This document shows, piece after piece, positions 42,101-51,589 of a stretch of 64,000 bases of DNA (position 1 is the first letter of the stretch; every line of letters begins with the position of its first letter). Source of the stretch: [Leptolyngbya] sp. JSC-1 (GTDB lineage Bacteria > Cyanobacteriota > Cyanobacteriia > Elainellales > Elainellaceae); assembly GCA_000733415.1 (NCBI GenBank), contig KL662192.1, forward strand, positions 1,097,114 through 1,161,113, given 5' to 3'. Under the pieces are notes generated by a model. The model did no database searches. It saw only the letters and a program-made list of their open reading frames with translations, and was not told the DNA's origin. The position numbers and the translations under genes were made by a program.

Positions 42101-45100
42101 AAGCAGCATTGTAATCGAACTCACTAGCGTATCTGGTTCTACAGGTTTAGCGATGTGTTGCTGAAAGCCTGCGGCCAATGCCTGCTGCTGGTTGAATTCT
42201 CCGGCATAGGCGGTTAGGGCAATGGCTGGGATCTGTCCACCTTCGGGCAGTAATTCTCGAATCTTGTGAAGTAGGGTGTAGCCATCCATCTCAGGCATGC
42301 CGATGTCGGTTAGCAAAACATCGGGCTGGAATTGCTCCACCTGCTGGAGAGCCTCCGTAGCTGAAGTGCTGGCTCTAACGGTTGCTCCAGATTGCTCCAG
42401 GATAAATCGCACCAACTCCAGATTGTCTGTTTCGTCATCTACAGCCAGAATCCGGATAGCAGCAAGGGGCAGGGGAGGGGCGCTAGGAGATTCACGCCTT
42501 ATCTCTTCTGGCTTTGCAGCAACTGGCTTCACCCACAACGGTAGAGTCACAGTGAACGTGGCTCCTTGGCCTTCTCCAGGGCTAGCAGCTTCGATCGTCC
42601 CTCCGTGCATTTCAACAATTTGGCGCGCAATCGCTAAACCGAGGCCCAACCCGCCGAATTGACGTGTGATTGAACTATCGGCCTGACGAAAATACTCGAA
42701 GATGTGAGGCAGAAATTCTGGCGAAATGCCTTTGCCGGTGTCGGTAACGGTGATTTGGGCGTAGGGGTGGAGGGAGGAAGGTGATGGGGAAGATGGGGAA
42801 GATGCGGCTCGTGAGCCTCGCCGAACGAGGGAAGATGGGGAAGGTGAGGACGATCCTGCTCCCCTATCTCCCTCATCAACTCGCTCCAGTCGCACCTCGA
42901 CTCGCCCGCCTTCGGGTGTAAATTTGACGGCATTCGAGAGCAGATTCCACACTACTTGCTGCAAGCGATTGAAGTCGCCCATGACCTGGAGAGGCGTTGA
43001 GGTGTTCGGAGATTCATTCACCGGTCCACTCATCCACTCATCCACGACCTGCCTCGCTATAAATCTCAGCTCAATTCCCTTTGCTTCTGCTGCCAACCGC
43101 ACCGTTTCTTTTGCTGCTTCAATGACGGCAACTAGATCGACGGGGCCAACATTCAATACCAGTTTGCCGCGCAGGATGCGGGAAATGTCTAGCAAATCGT
43201 CGATTAGTTGAATTTGCAATTTGGTGTTGCGCTCGATCGTTTCTAGGGCACGATTGGTCTGTTGGGCGTCGAGGTGGCCGTTGCGTAATAGTCTGATCCA
43301 ACCCAGAATCGGGTTGAGAGGGGTGCGTAACTCGTGGGACAGTACGGCTAAAAATTCATCCTTGATCCGATTGGCGGCTTCGGCTTCGGCTCGAGCGGCA
43401 GTCTCCGAGGCTAAGCTGCGGGCTAGTTCGGCTTGGGCCTGTTTTTGAGCCGTCACATCTCGAATCGTGACAATCGCTAAAATGATCTGGTTTTGCTTGT
43501 CCAAAATGGGTGTGCCGCCGTAGCTGCCAATGAAGGTTTGGCCCGTATCACGACGGTGGACCTGAATTTCACAGTTCGAGAAGGTTTCACCCTGCAAGGC
43601 TCTAGAGATAGGCCACTGCTCCATAGGAACGAAATTCCCCTGCAAATCATGCACTTCGATGGTGTTGGGAAACTCGCGGAGATGGTGCTGCACCTGCTCC
43701 AGACTGTCGTATCCATGCAGAGCTAGCGCTGCTGGGTTAAACATCAAGATGTTGCCCTGCGGATCGGCGATCACCAACCCCTCAGTCATGCTGTTAATCA
43801 CGGCTTCTAGCTGTCCGAGGCTGGTTTCCAGCTGCTGGAGCAATCGTTCGCGTTCGACTTCAAAGCGTTTGCGATCGCTGATATCGATTGACATCCCGCC
43901 CAATAGGGAGCGTCCCGTTGCATCTTTGAGCGGAAATTTGACCGAAAGGTAATGGGGCTGATCATCATCGAGCGGATTTAGCTCAACCACTTGAATCATC
44001 TGTCCAGATTGCAAGACGGCCCGATCATTAGCTCGAAACGTTTGAGCGACATCAGCGGCAAAGAAATCAAAATCGGTCTTACCCAGCCACTCGGCCAGAG
44101 GGCGGTTAAAAGCGCGCTCCACGCTGGGATTGACATACACATAACATCCCAATTCATCTTTGATATAGGCATTGATGGGACAATAACTCATGAAGCTTTG
44201 AAACAGGGCCTGACTGGCTTGAAGTTCTTCTTCGGTCTGTTTCCGCTCTATAAATTGCCCAATCTGACTGCCAATAGCTGTCACCATCTGCAGCAAGTTC
44301 TGATCGGGTTCTTGACACCGATCGCTAAAGCATTCAATTACGCCTAAAATATCTTGATTCAGCGAAACCGGAAACCCAAATACGCTGCGCAACCCCACCT
44401 CCAAGGCAACCGCCTTTCTTGGAAAATCAACATCTTCAGCTACATCGGGAATCCACGTGGCTTCGCCCCTTTCCCAGATCCGACCCGGTAAGCCCATGCC
44501 TGGGGTAAAGGTCATGGTTTGGTTGATCTGGATCAAGGCAGTGGCATCTAGTCCGGGGGAATACCAGCCATGCAGATAGCGTAGGGTTTGGGTCTGCGGG
44601 TCAACTCGCCAAAAGCAGCCTATCTGCCAACCCAGGCTTTCACAAAGCGACTGCAAGACTAGGGGTATTGCATCACTAATGGCGGTTGCCTCAGCTAAGG
44701 CTCGTGCGATGGTGTATTGAATGGCTAACTGCTGCTCGGCTCGTTTGCGTTCGCTGACATCGAGAATGAAACTGATGATTTGTTCTGGATTATCTTCTAG
44801 CAGCGCTGTTCCCACCACCACCGGCACGCGCTGCCCCTGCTTGCCCATGAATGCTTTTTCGTAGGGTGTATTTTTCCCTTTGGTAAGCAGTTCTTCGTAG
44901 GCAGACCTATCTAAATATTTCAAATCTGCTGGTGTCATCTCATCCCAACGAATTCGTCCGGCTATTAGATCGGCGCGAGTGTAGCCAACGCTGTTGAGAA
45001 ACGCATCGTTGGCATCAGTGATAGCGCCATAAATATCTGCTGAGACTACACCAATGACGTTAGAATTAACCAAACGACGAAATTTAGATTCGCTGGCTTT

Positions 45101-45463
45101 TAGCTGCCGTAGGCTCGCTTTAGTTTGCTGTTGGGCACGGCGCAGTGAACCAATCAGAATGCTAATCAGAATGCCTTCTAGCAGGAAAATAATTGTTCTG
45201 CTACTGCCCACCGTGCCGAGTGAGAAGGCATAGGTGGGAGCTATAAAGAAATAGTTGGCTAGCAGGGCCGACAGCACCGTGGCTATAAGGCCGCCCCGCC
45301 GACCCCGATACAGGGCTGCAATCGGCACAGAGCCGAAAAATAATAGAAATGGGGTTTCGGTCATCCCTAACCAAGGATCGAGGCCGATCATCAGCAGGAG
45401 AGCTATGACGACGCTTCCGGTGGCAACAACACAATCTAGGGTGAGCGAATTGAGCTTTGGCAT
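42089..45463 (-). CDS. Hybrid sensor histidine kinase (DUF4118-PAS-GAF-PAS-PAS-HisKA-HATPase-REC)
   Basis: 1124 residues from the ATG at 45463 (MPKLNSLTLDC). DUF4118 four-helix membrane domain (KdpD-like, about 1-110), PAS (125-245), GAF (250-410), PAS (415-535), PAS (555-685), HisKA with LSHELRTPLNPILGW (about 700-765), and HATPase with NLLSNAVKFTPEGG, DTGKGI and GLGLGLAIA. The C-terminal receiver has Asp in VLLTDIGMPEMDG (about 1005-1120). Between the N box and the DTGKGI motif lies a Ser/Pro-rich insertion (about 866-898) made by the dispersed DNA repeat. Signal and target are unknown; no DNA-binding domain. There is no separate regulator next to it. Confidence 0.92.
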   Translation of the reverse strand: MPKLNSLTLDCVVATGSVVIALLLMIGLDPWLGMTETPFLLFFGSVPIAALYRGRRGGLIATVLSALLANYFFIAPTYAFSLGTVGSSRTIIFLLEGILISILIGSLRRAQQQTKASLRQLKASESKFRRLVNSNVIGVVSADIYGAITDANDAFLNSVGYTRADLIAGRIRWDEMTPADLKYLDRSAYEELLTKGKNTPYEKAFMGKQGQRVPVVVGTALLEDNPEQIISFILDVSERKRAEQQLAIQYTIARALAEATAISDAIPLVLQSLCESLGWQIGCFWRVDPQTQTLRYLHGWYSPGLDATALIQINQTMTFTPGMGLPGRIWERGEATWIPDVAEDVDFPRKAVALEVGLRSVFGFPVSLNQDILGVIECFSDRCQEPDQNLLQMVTAIGSQIGQFIERKQTEEELQASQALFQSFMSYCPINAYIKDELGCYVYVNPSVERAFNRPLAEWLGKTDFDFFAADVAQTFRANDRAVLQSGQMIQVVELNPLDDDQPHYLSVKFPLKDATGRSLLGGMSIDISDRKRFEVERERLLQQLETSLGQLEAVINSMTEGLVIADPQGNILMFNPAALALHGYDSLEQVQHHLREFPNTIEVHDLQGNFVPMEQWPISRALQGETFSNCEIQVHRRDTGQTFIGSYGGTPILDKQNQIILAIVTIRDVTAQKQAQAELARSLASETAARAEAEAANRIKDEFLAVLSHELRTPLNPILGWIRLLRNGHLDAQQTNRALETIERNTKLQIQLIDDLLDISRILRGKLVLNVGPVDLVAVIEAAKETVRLAAEAKGIELRFIARQVVDEWMSGPVNESPNTSTPLQVMGDFNRLQQVVWNLLSNAVKFTPEGGRVEVRLERVDEGDRGAGSSSPSPSSLVRRGSRAASSPSSPSPSSLHPYAQITVTDTGKGISPEFLPHIFEYFRQADSSITRQFGGLGLGLAIARQIVEMHGGTIEAASPGEGQGATFTVTLPLWVKPVAAKPEEIRRESPSAPPLPLAAIRILAVDDETDNLELVRFILEQSGATVRASTSATEALQQVEQFQPDVLLTDIGMPEMDGYTLLHKIRELLPEGGQIPAIALTAYAGEFNQQQALAAGFQQHIAKPVEPDTLVSSITMLLKSQ
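42790..42840 (+). repeat. Copy 3 of the ~45-bp dispersed repeat, inside the hybrid kinase gene
   Basis: Core GGCTCGTGAGCCTCGCCGAA then CGAGG (42806-42830), flanked by GGGGAAGATGC and GAAGATGGGGAAG. In this gene it lies antisense to translation and reads as SSLVRRGSRAASS. Frame is kept. Confidence 0.85.
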
Positions 45464-46010
45464 GGTCAACAGCGGAAGTCAGCAGCGCGGATCAGCAGTG
45501 GAGGGTTATTTCACGCCACAGGCAGAAAATCGGCAAAACGATTGCCGTACAACACCTCCGTGTTGATTTTCTACCATCAGACAGAGGAAGGAATCTACCT
45601 CTAGAGCGAAATTTTAACTTCCTGTATAGGGCACTACTTCTAAGAAATTTCTCATCCATCCTTCATTGAACGTTCATGAGGGAGGTCTCATCAATCCTTC
45701 ATTGACAATTCACACCCCTTTGGCAAGCTGTAGACATGAAACTAGAGGTGAAAGTCAGCATGAAGTATGGAGAGAGTTCTAACGTAAGTTCGGGAACGTT
45801 AGACCGCTAAGCAGTAGAAGTTTTGCTGACTTCCAGCTTAGAGCCTATTCAAAACTCCCAAAGGGTTGTGAAACTCAGAAGCTCTAACGAGGGTTCGGAT
45901 CGGTAGCGCAGGATATTGTCAGCTTGAGTTGGTCAATTGACAACAAGTGTTTGAGTCTTCGTTCAAGTTCCTGGTTCAAGTTCTTTACAAGTTGCTGAGA
46001 GGTAAGTCTT
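45464..46010. promoter_or_regulatory. 547-bp divergent region between the kinase and ugd, with several repeats
   Basis: No gene is supported. Two imperfect 26-bp direct repeats of the form CTCATC(C/A)ATCCTTCATTGA (45651-45676 and 45687-45712); the first includes the palindrome TGAACGTTCA (45667-45676). Further on, a perfect inverted repeat TCTAACGT...ACGTTAGA (45778-45803, 10-nt loop) could be an operator or an RNA hairpin in the ugd leader. Confidence 0.4.
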
Positions 46011-47414
46011 ATGCAAGTATGCGTGATTGGAACGGGATATGTAGGTTTAGTGACTGGTGTATGCTTAGCTCACGTCGGGCATGATGTAGTTTGCGTAGAC
46101 AAGGATGAAACAAAAGTAGCGTTAATGCAGTCTGGACAGTCTCCGATCTACGAGCCGGGATTGTCGGAGTTGATGAAATCTTCAATGCAGTCTGGGAATC
46201 TATCGTTTACGTCTAATCTGGCAGATGGGGTTGCCCACGGAGAGATTCTGTTTATTGCGGTGGGTACACCAGCCCTGCCCAGCGGTGAAAGCGATACGCG
46301 CTATGTAGAAGCAGTAGCTCGCGGCATTGGTGAGCATTTGAACGGCGGCTACAAGGTAATTGTGAACAAGTCTACCGTACCCGTTGGATCTGGTGATTGG
46401 GTCCGCCGCATCGTCATAGATGGAGTTGCAGAACGTCAGGAGCTAATTGCTGGATTTGATGTGGTCAGCAATCCTGAATTCTTGCGCGAAGGCTCTGCCA
46501 TTTACGATACCTTCAACCCGGATCGAATTGTGTTGGGTAGCCACAGTGATCGGGCCATCGCCTTGATGCAGCAACTCTATGAGCCAATCGTCAATCGCCA
46601 GTTTGCTGCTGACCCAACTCTGCCGCCCGTTCCCGTGGTAATTACCGACCTGGCTTCGGCAGAAATGATCAAGTATGCCGCCAACTCGTTTCTCGCCACC
46701 AAAATTAGCTTTATCAACGAAATTGCCAATATCTGCGACCGGGTGGGGGCGGATGTCACCCAGGTGGCGACCGGCATTGGTCTCGATTCGCGCATCGGCA
46801 ACAAGTTCTTGCAGGCGGGGATCGGTTGGGGTGGTTCCTGTTTTCCCAAGGATGTATCAGCGCTGGTGCATATTGCGGAAGACTATGGCTACGATGCCTC
46901 ATTGCTCAAGGCAACCGTCAGCACCAACCGTCAGCAGCGGTGGCTGGCCATCGAAAAACTGCAGCAGGTGCTGAAAATCCTCAAGGGTAAAACGATTGGT
47001 CTGCTGGGGCTGACCTTTAAACCCGACACCGACGACCTGCGCGATGCCCCTGCCCTGGATTTGATCGAACAACTCCATCGACTCGGTGCCAAAGTCAAAG
47101 CCTACGATCCCTTCTATACCGCAACCGACGCCCCGGTCCCTGCCTTGCCTCAGACAGCATGCCTGACTCCCACGGTCGAAGATCTAGCGGCTGGCTGTGA
47201 TGCGCTGGTTTTGGTGACTGACTGGCCCCAGTTCCGTCAACTTGACTACGCTCAGCTAGCACAGCAGATGGTGACGCCGATTTTGCTAGACGGACGCAAT
47301 TACCTAGATCCACAGCTATTGGTGGACGCTGGCTTCTATTACGTGGGTATGGGCCGCCCCAACTTTGGCTATGTCCGGTCTAGTCAGGTCCCGTCGCCGC
47401 TGCCATTAGCCTGA
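46011..47414 (+). CDS. UDP-glucose 6-dehydrogenase
   Basis: 467 residues. Oxidises UDP-glucose twice with NAD to UDP-glucuronate. NAD site GTGYVG (7-12), catalytic Cys277 in GWGGSCFPKDV, and the sites NPEFLREGSAI, AEMIKYAANSFLATKISFINE and FKPDTDDLRD for substrate and chain contacts. Length is normal. It is the first gene of the glycoconjugate run, and the product is the substrate of the epimerase at the far end. It would be called ugd or tuaD, but I have not fixed the name. Confidence 0.93.
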   Translation: MQVCVIGTGYVGLVTGVCLAHVGHDVVCVDKDETKVALMQSGQSPIYEPGLSELMKSSMQSGNLSFTSNLADGVAHGEILFIAVGTPALPSGESDTRYVEAVARGIGEHLNGGYKVIVNKSTVPVGSGDWVRRIVIDGVAERQELIAGFDVVSNPEFLREGSAIYDTFNPDRIVLGSHSDRAIALMQQLYEPIVNRQFAADPTLPPVPVVITDLASAEMIKYAANSFLATKISFINEIANICDRVGADVTQVATGIGLDSRIGNKFLQAGIGWGGSCFPKDVSALVHIAEDYGYDASLLKATVSTNRQQRWLAIEKLQQVLKILKGKTIGLLGLTFKPDTDDLRDAPALDLIEQLHRLGAKVKAYDPFYTATDAPVPALPQTACLTPTVEDLAAGCDALVLVTDWPQFRQLDYAQLAQQMVTPILLDGRNYLDPQLLVDAGFYYVGMGRPNFGYVRSSQVPSPLPLA

Positions 47415-47469
47415 GCCGTTTGATCCTCACATCACTGACCGACAGTCAGAAACACGGAGATTTTTGCAG

Positions 47470-48663
47470 ATGAAACTGATGGTCTACTCTCACGATGCCT
47501 TCGGCTTGGGCAATATCCGCCGCATGCTGGCAATCTGTGAATCCTTACTCAAAACCATTCCGCAGGTTTCGATTCTGGTTGTGTCTGGCTCCCCGGCTCT
47601 GCATAGCCTCCGTCTACCCGCAGGTCTCGATTACATTAAACTGCCCTGTGTCGGGCGCGACCAAGCGGGAGAAATGGCCTCAAAGTATCTCCATGCCGAC
47701 CTGAAGGATGCAGTGAAGCTGCGGTCTGATCTGATTCTGGCCGCTACCCGCAATTTCAAACCCGATTTGTTTCTAGTTGATAAAAAGCCCGATGGCTTGG
47801 AATCAGAGCTGAAAGCAACGCTGAACTATCTCCGTGCGATTCGCCCGCAGACGAAACTGGTTTTGCTGCTGCGCGACATTTTGGACCGTCCGGAAGCCAC
47901 GATTCAGCAATGGCAGCGCCATTGCTACTATCAAACCATCGCTAATCGCTATGACCAAGTTTGGGTAGTGGGAACGCCAGCAGTCTTCGATGTGCGCACC
48001 GAATACCGCTTTCCTCGCGAAGTGGCTCAGAAGGTGCGGTTCTGTGGCTACATCCGCCGGGAACCCGGTTTAAAACCACCCGAAATCCTGCGGCAAGAAA
48101 TCGGGGTCCAGCCAAATCAGAAGCTAGTGCTGGTGACGCCCGGAGGCGGTGCCGATGGCTATCGATTAGCCAGCACCTATCTAGCCAGCTTAGCCGCATT
48201 GCCGTCTGCCGACTCGCTGCAAAGCGTGATCGTTTCCGGTCCAGAAATGCCAGCCGCAGAACGGGAAGCGCTGCGCCAACAGGCTGCTAATTTTGCCACC
48301 GTCCAGCTTCTAGAGTTTACAGATGATTTGACTAGCTACATGGGGGCGGCGGATTTAGTGGTGTCGATGGGGGGCTACAACACGATCACCGAAATTTTGT
48401 CGCTGCAAAAGCGGGCCATCGTGATTCCCCGCACCCGACCCGTTGAGGAACAGTGGATTCGGGCGGAACGAATGGCCCAATCCGGCCTGTTTCGGACAAT
48501 TCATCCTGATGATCTGACACCCACAAATTTGATGGAGCTGATGCTGCAAGAGCTACAGGCTTCGCCGTTCAATCCGGCCGCTGCCCAACTCGATATGAAT
48601 GCCCTGCCGCGGATCACCGAATACCTGTTTGCGCTTCTCCGTCACCCCCCCAGTGTTTGCTGA
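47470..48663 (+). CDS. MurG-like glycosyltransferase family protein, copy 1
   Basis: 397 residues from ATG at 47470 (MKLMVYSHDAFGLGNIRRML); a TTG two codons upstream is less likely. The GT-B fold is suggested by the N-terminal Gly-rich loop (SHDAFGLGNIRR), the linker at about 180-200, and the C-terminal nucleotide-sugar region with VTPGGGADG, DDLTSYMGAADLVVSMGGYNT and the site RTRPVEEQWIRAERMAQ. It shares this layout with the next two genes. The substrate cannot be told. It starts 55 bp after ugd and probably shares its transcript. Confidence 0.82.
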   Translation: MKLMVYSHDAFGLGNIRRMLAICESLLKTIPQVSILVVSGSPALHSLRLPAGLDYIKLPCVGRDQAGEMASKYLHADLKDAVKLRSDLILAATRNFKPDLFLVDKKPDGLESELKATLNYLRAIRPQTKLVLLLRDILDRPEATIQQWQRHCYYQTIANRYDQVWVVGTPAVFDVRTEYRFPREVAQKVRFCGYIRREPGLKPPEILRQEIGVQPNQKLVLVTPGGGADGYRLASTYLASLAALPSADSLQSVIVSGPEMPAAEREALRQQAANFATVQLLEFTDDLTSYMGAADLVVSMGGYNTITEILSLQKRAIVIPRTRPVEEQWIRAERMAQSGLFRTIHPDDLTPTNLMELMLQELQASPFNPAAAQLDMNALPRITEYLFALLRHPPSVC

Positions 48664-48712
48664 AGCCGCTCTCGTCTCAAGCCCCTTTGTATCCTCTGGA
48701 GGTTGCCATTCC

Positions 48713-49906
48713 ATGAAACGCCTGATGTTTTACTGTCAACATATTCTAGGCATTGGTCATCTCGTGCGCAGTCTAGAGATTGTACGCGGCCTGTTGCAGG
48801 ATTTTGAGATTTTCTTTATCAATGGCGGTGAAGTCGTCGATGGCTTTCCCGTTCCTGATCGTGCTCCGCACGGCCCGGCGGGCCATCAGGTTCATCTGAT
48901 CAATATCCCGGCCATCAAAACCGACAGCGAGTTTCGAGAACTGCAAATCCCTGATGGTTTCCAAACCGTAGAGCAGGTGCTGGCCCATCGCCGCGATCTG
49001 TTGCTGTCTATTTTTGAGCAAGTGCAGCCCAATGTTCTGATGATCGAGCTGTTTCCGTTTGGCCGCAGACGCTTTTCTGCCGAACTGATTCCCTTGCTAG
49101 AGCAGGCTAAGGCTGCCGACACCAAAGTTGTGTGCAGCCTGCGGGATATTGTAGTCACCAAACAAGACCGGGCACGCCACGAAGAGAAAATTTGCCGCTT
49201 GATGAACCAGTATTTTGATCTGCTGCTGATCCACGGCGACCCCCAGTTCATGCCTTTAGAAGTTAGCTTTTCGCGAGTGCAGGATCTGAATTGTCCGGTT
49301 CACTATACCGGCTATGTCGCGCAAATGAATGGCCCCGATCCGGCTGAAGCCCCGATTCCAAGCGTGCCCCAGCCCCTCATTCTCACCAGCATTGGCGGTG
49401 GCCGGTTTGGGCATGAGTTGCTCCATTGTGTCGCCCAAGCCAGTGAATTTCTAGAAGATCAGATTCCGCATCAGATTCAGATGTTTACCGGACCATTCTG
49501 TCCAGATGACGTGTATGCCTCCCTGCGTGATATAGCCTTGCAGCGCCGCAACCTCACCGTAGAACGATTCACGCCCCATCTGCTGCACTACATGCGACAA
49601 GCCGATCTATCGATTAGCATGGCCGGCTATAACACCACAATGAACGTCCTGACCACAGGTGTGCGATCAATGCTGTTACCATTCCAGGGGAATGACGATC
49701 AGGAACAGCGATTACGCTCCGAGCGGTTAGCGGAATTAGGAATTGTGCAGGTGATCCAGCGCCAGGATCTCGAACCCGAACGATTTGCCCAAAAGGTAAT
49801 CGCTTCTCTACAGCAAGCCCCCGCCTCGATCCGATTTGACATGCAGGGAGTAGAAAAAACGGCTCAGCTCGTGCGGTCGATGGTGCGGGAAGTGGCGGTG
49901 GTGTAG
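48713..49906 (+). CDS. MurG-like glycosyltransferase family protein, copy 2
   Basis: 397 residues from ATG at 48713 (MKRLMFYCQHILGIGHLVRS), with GGAGG about 11 bp before it. The frame is open further upstream but overlaps the previous gene. It has the same plan as copies 1 and 3: CQHILGIGHLVR, SLRDIVVTK, IHGDPQF, YTGYV, TSIGGGRFGHE and DLSISMAGYNTTMNVL. It is closest to copy 3, so the two come from a recent duplication. Confidence 0.85.
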   Translation: MKRLMFYCQHILGIGHLVRSLEIVRGLLQDFEIFFINGGEVVDGFPVPDRAPHGPAGHQVHLINIPAIKTDSEFRELQIPDGFQTVEQVLAHRRDLLLSIFEQVQPNVLMIELFPFGRRRFSAELIPLLEQAKAADTKVVCSLRDIVVTKQDRARHEEKICRLMNQYFDLLLIHGDPQFMPLEVSFSRVQDLNCPVHYTGYVAQMNGPDPAEAPIPSVPQPLILTSIGGGRFGHELLHCVAQASEFLEDQIPHQIQMFTGPFCPDDVYASLRDIALQRRNLTVERFTPHLLHYMRQADLSISMAGYNTTMNVLTTGVRSMLLPFQGNDDQEQRLRSERLAELGIVQVIQRQDLEPERFAQKVIASLQQAPASIRFDMQGVEKTAQLVRSMVREVAVV

Positions 49907-49975
49907 GGTGAGGGGTGGATGGGTAGGGGGTGAGGGGTGAGGGGTTGGGGGTGAGGGGTGGATGGGTAGGTGAGA
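49905..49975. repeat. GGGGTGAGG array between glycosyltransferase genes
   Basis: Several copies of GGGGTGA and GTGGATGGGTAGG follow the stop of copy 2. Part of the same dispersed heptamer class as 24588 and 58105. Confidence 0.8.
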
Positions 49976-50348
49976 GAATGAAAATCTTCTCATGCAAGCT
50001 TCATACCTGGCTTAATCCTGAGTGAGAAATTAGAACAGTGGATATTATCTGCTTCACCGGCGTTGCTGAATTGAAGGATGAATTGCCCTCATAGCCCCTT
50101 TTCTTATAGCTCGCTTGCCAGAGGCTATGCCCACAGGGCTATATTCTGGGAGGAACCGGATCGTTCCAAGTCCCCCAAGATTCGGGGATTTAGGAAGCTA
50201 CCAACGTTACAGCAACTCCACGTTCATACCTCTTTCAGCAACGCCTTCATTCCTCATCTCCCCTCACCCTCTGAGTCTACAGACACACCATCTATCCACC
50301 CCTCACCCCCCACCCCTCACCCCCCACCCCAACAAAGAGGTCATTGCC
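49976..50348. other. Repeat-rich gap between glycosyltransferase copies 2 and 3
   Basis: With the array at 49905 this makes a 440-bp gap. It contains a TGCCCACAGGGCTATATTCT repeat (about 50128), the GATTCGGGGATTT hairpin-like piece, and a run of CACCCCTCACCCC near 50300-50335. No gene is supported. AAAGAGG precedes the ATG of copy 3. Confidence 0.55.
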
Positions 50349-51533
50349 ATGAAAAAAGTCATGTTCTACTGCCAATATCTCGCTGGTATGGGCCACTTGG
50401 TGCGGAGTACGGAAATTGTTCGCAGCTTGATGAAAGATTTTCAAGTGTGCTTTGTTAATGGCGGACAGCCGATCTATGGGTTTGAGTTTCCGGCCAGCGT
50501 CGAGGTGGTGCATTTGCCGCCGATTCTAGAAGTGGCGGGGCAACTAGCCGCAGTTGAGCCGTCCCAATGCATCGAGGCGGTGAAAGAGAACCGTAAGGAT
50601 CAGCTGCTGCACGTGTTTGAACAATTCCAGCCGGATTGCTTGATCATCGAGTGTTTTCCGTTCAGTAAGCACAAGCTGAAGTTTGAGCTGCTGCCACTGC
50701 TGGATCGGGCTTTGACTGCTTCAACTCAGATTGTGTGCAGCCTGCGCGATCTGATCATGACCCAAACCCTGTCGGCTACTGCTCGGGCCAAGCGATACGA
50801 TAAGGTACGCGATCTGGTGAATCAGTATTTTGACCTGGTGCTGATCCACAGCGATCCGCAGGTACAACGTCTAGAGGAACAGCTTCCTAACGTAGATCAG
50901 CTCAACTGCGCGATCTATTACACCGGCTATGTGGCCCAGTCCCCGCCTGAACGAGTGCCCCTAGATGTGAACGACACAGCCTATCTGTCGTCAGACCGAC
51001 CGATGATTGTTGCCAGTGCAGGCGGAGGTCGATTTGGATACGAGTTGTTGAACGCAGTTGCGAATGCTAGCCAGCGTTTGGCTGACCAGATCCCCCATCA
51101 GTTTCACATCTTCACCGGTCCATTTATGCTGGATGACCAAGTGGCGGCTCTGGAAGCGGCAGCTTGCGAAAATCTGGTGATTCGTCGGTTTACACCGCAT
51201 TTGATTCAATATCTGGAGCGAGCCGAGCTGTCGATCAGCTTGGGGGGGTACAACACCACGATGAATATCCTAAGGACGGGAGTGCGTTCGCTGATTTTTC
51301 CGGCAGCTTCCGAAGAACAGACCGGCGAGCAGACCATTCGAGCCGAGAAGCTAGCCCAAAAGGGCATCCTGGACGTGCTCACCACTGCCGATCTCCAGCC
51401 TGAACGCTTGGCTGAGAAAATCCTGACCGCGTTGCAACGTCCGCCGGCTTTTCACTCGTTTGATTTGCAGGGCGCAGAAAAGTCAGCAGCTCGGATCAAA
51501 CAATTGCTTGATGACGTAACGGTTGCTGCTTGA
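50349..51533 (+). CDS. MurG-like glycosyltransferase family protein, copy 3
   Basis: 394 residues from ATG at 50349 (MKKVMFYCQYLAGMGHLVRS). Same motifs as copy 2: CQYLAGMGHLVRSTEIVRSL, SLRDLIMTQ, IHSDPQVQ, YTGYVAQ, ASAGGGRFGYE and ELSISLGGYNTTMNIL. The ATG is chosen by alignment with copy 2; the open frame upstream is made of repeat sequence and does not match the family. Together with copies 1 and 2 it may add sugars in successive steps. Confidence 0.86.
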   Translation: MKKVMFYCQYLAGMGHLVRSTEIVRSLMKDFQVCFVNGGQPIYGFEFPASVEVVHLPPILEVAGQLAAVEPSQCIEAVKENRKDQLLHVFEQFQPDCLIIECFPFSKHKLKFELLPLLDRALTASTQIVCSLRDLIMTQTLSATARAKRYDKVRDLVNQYFDLVLIHSDPQVQRLEEQLPNVDQLNCAIYYTGYVAQSPPERVPLDVNDTAYLSSDRPMIVASAGGGRFGYELLNAVANASQRLADQIPHQFHIFTGPFMLDDQVAALEAAACENLVIRRFTPHLIQYLERAELSISLGGYNTTMNILRTGVRSLIFPAASEEQTGEQTIRAEKLAQKGILDVLTTADLQPERLAEKILTALQRPPAFHSFDLQGAEKSAARIKQLLDDVTVAA

Positions 51534-51589
51534 GTAACTCATCTGTAACGTATGTGCAAACCAGATTATGAAGAGGAGAGGAAATAGCG

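Noticed and set aside
50115..50348. Upstream extension of the third MurG-like glycosyltransferase
   Set aside because: The open frame before 50349 is repeat sequence and does not align with copies 1 and 2.
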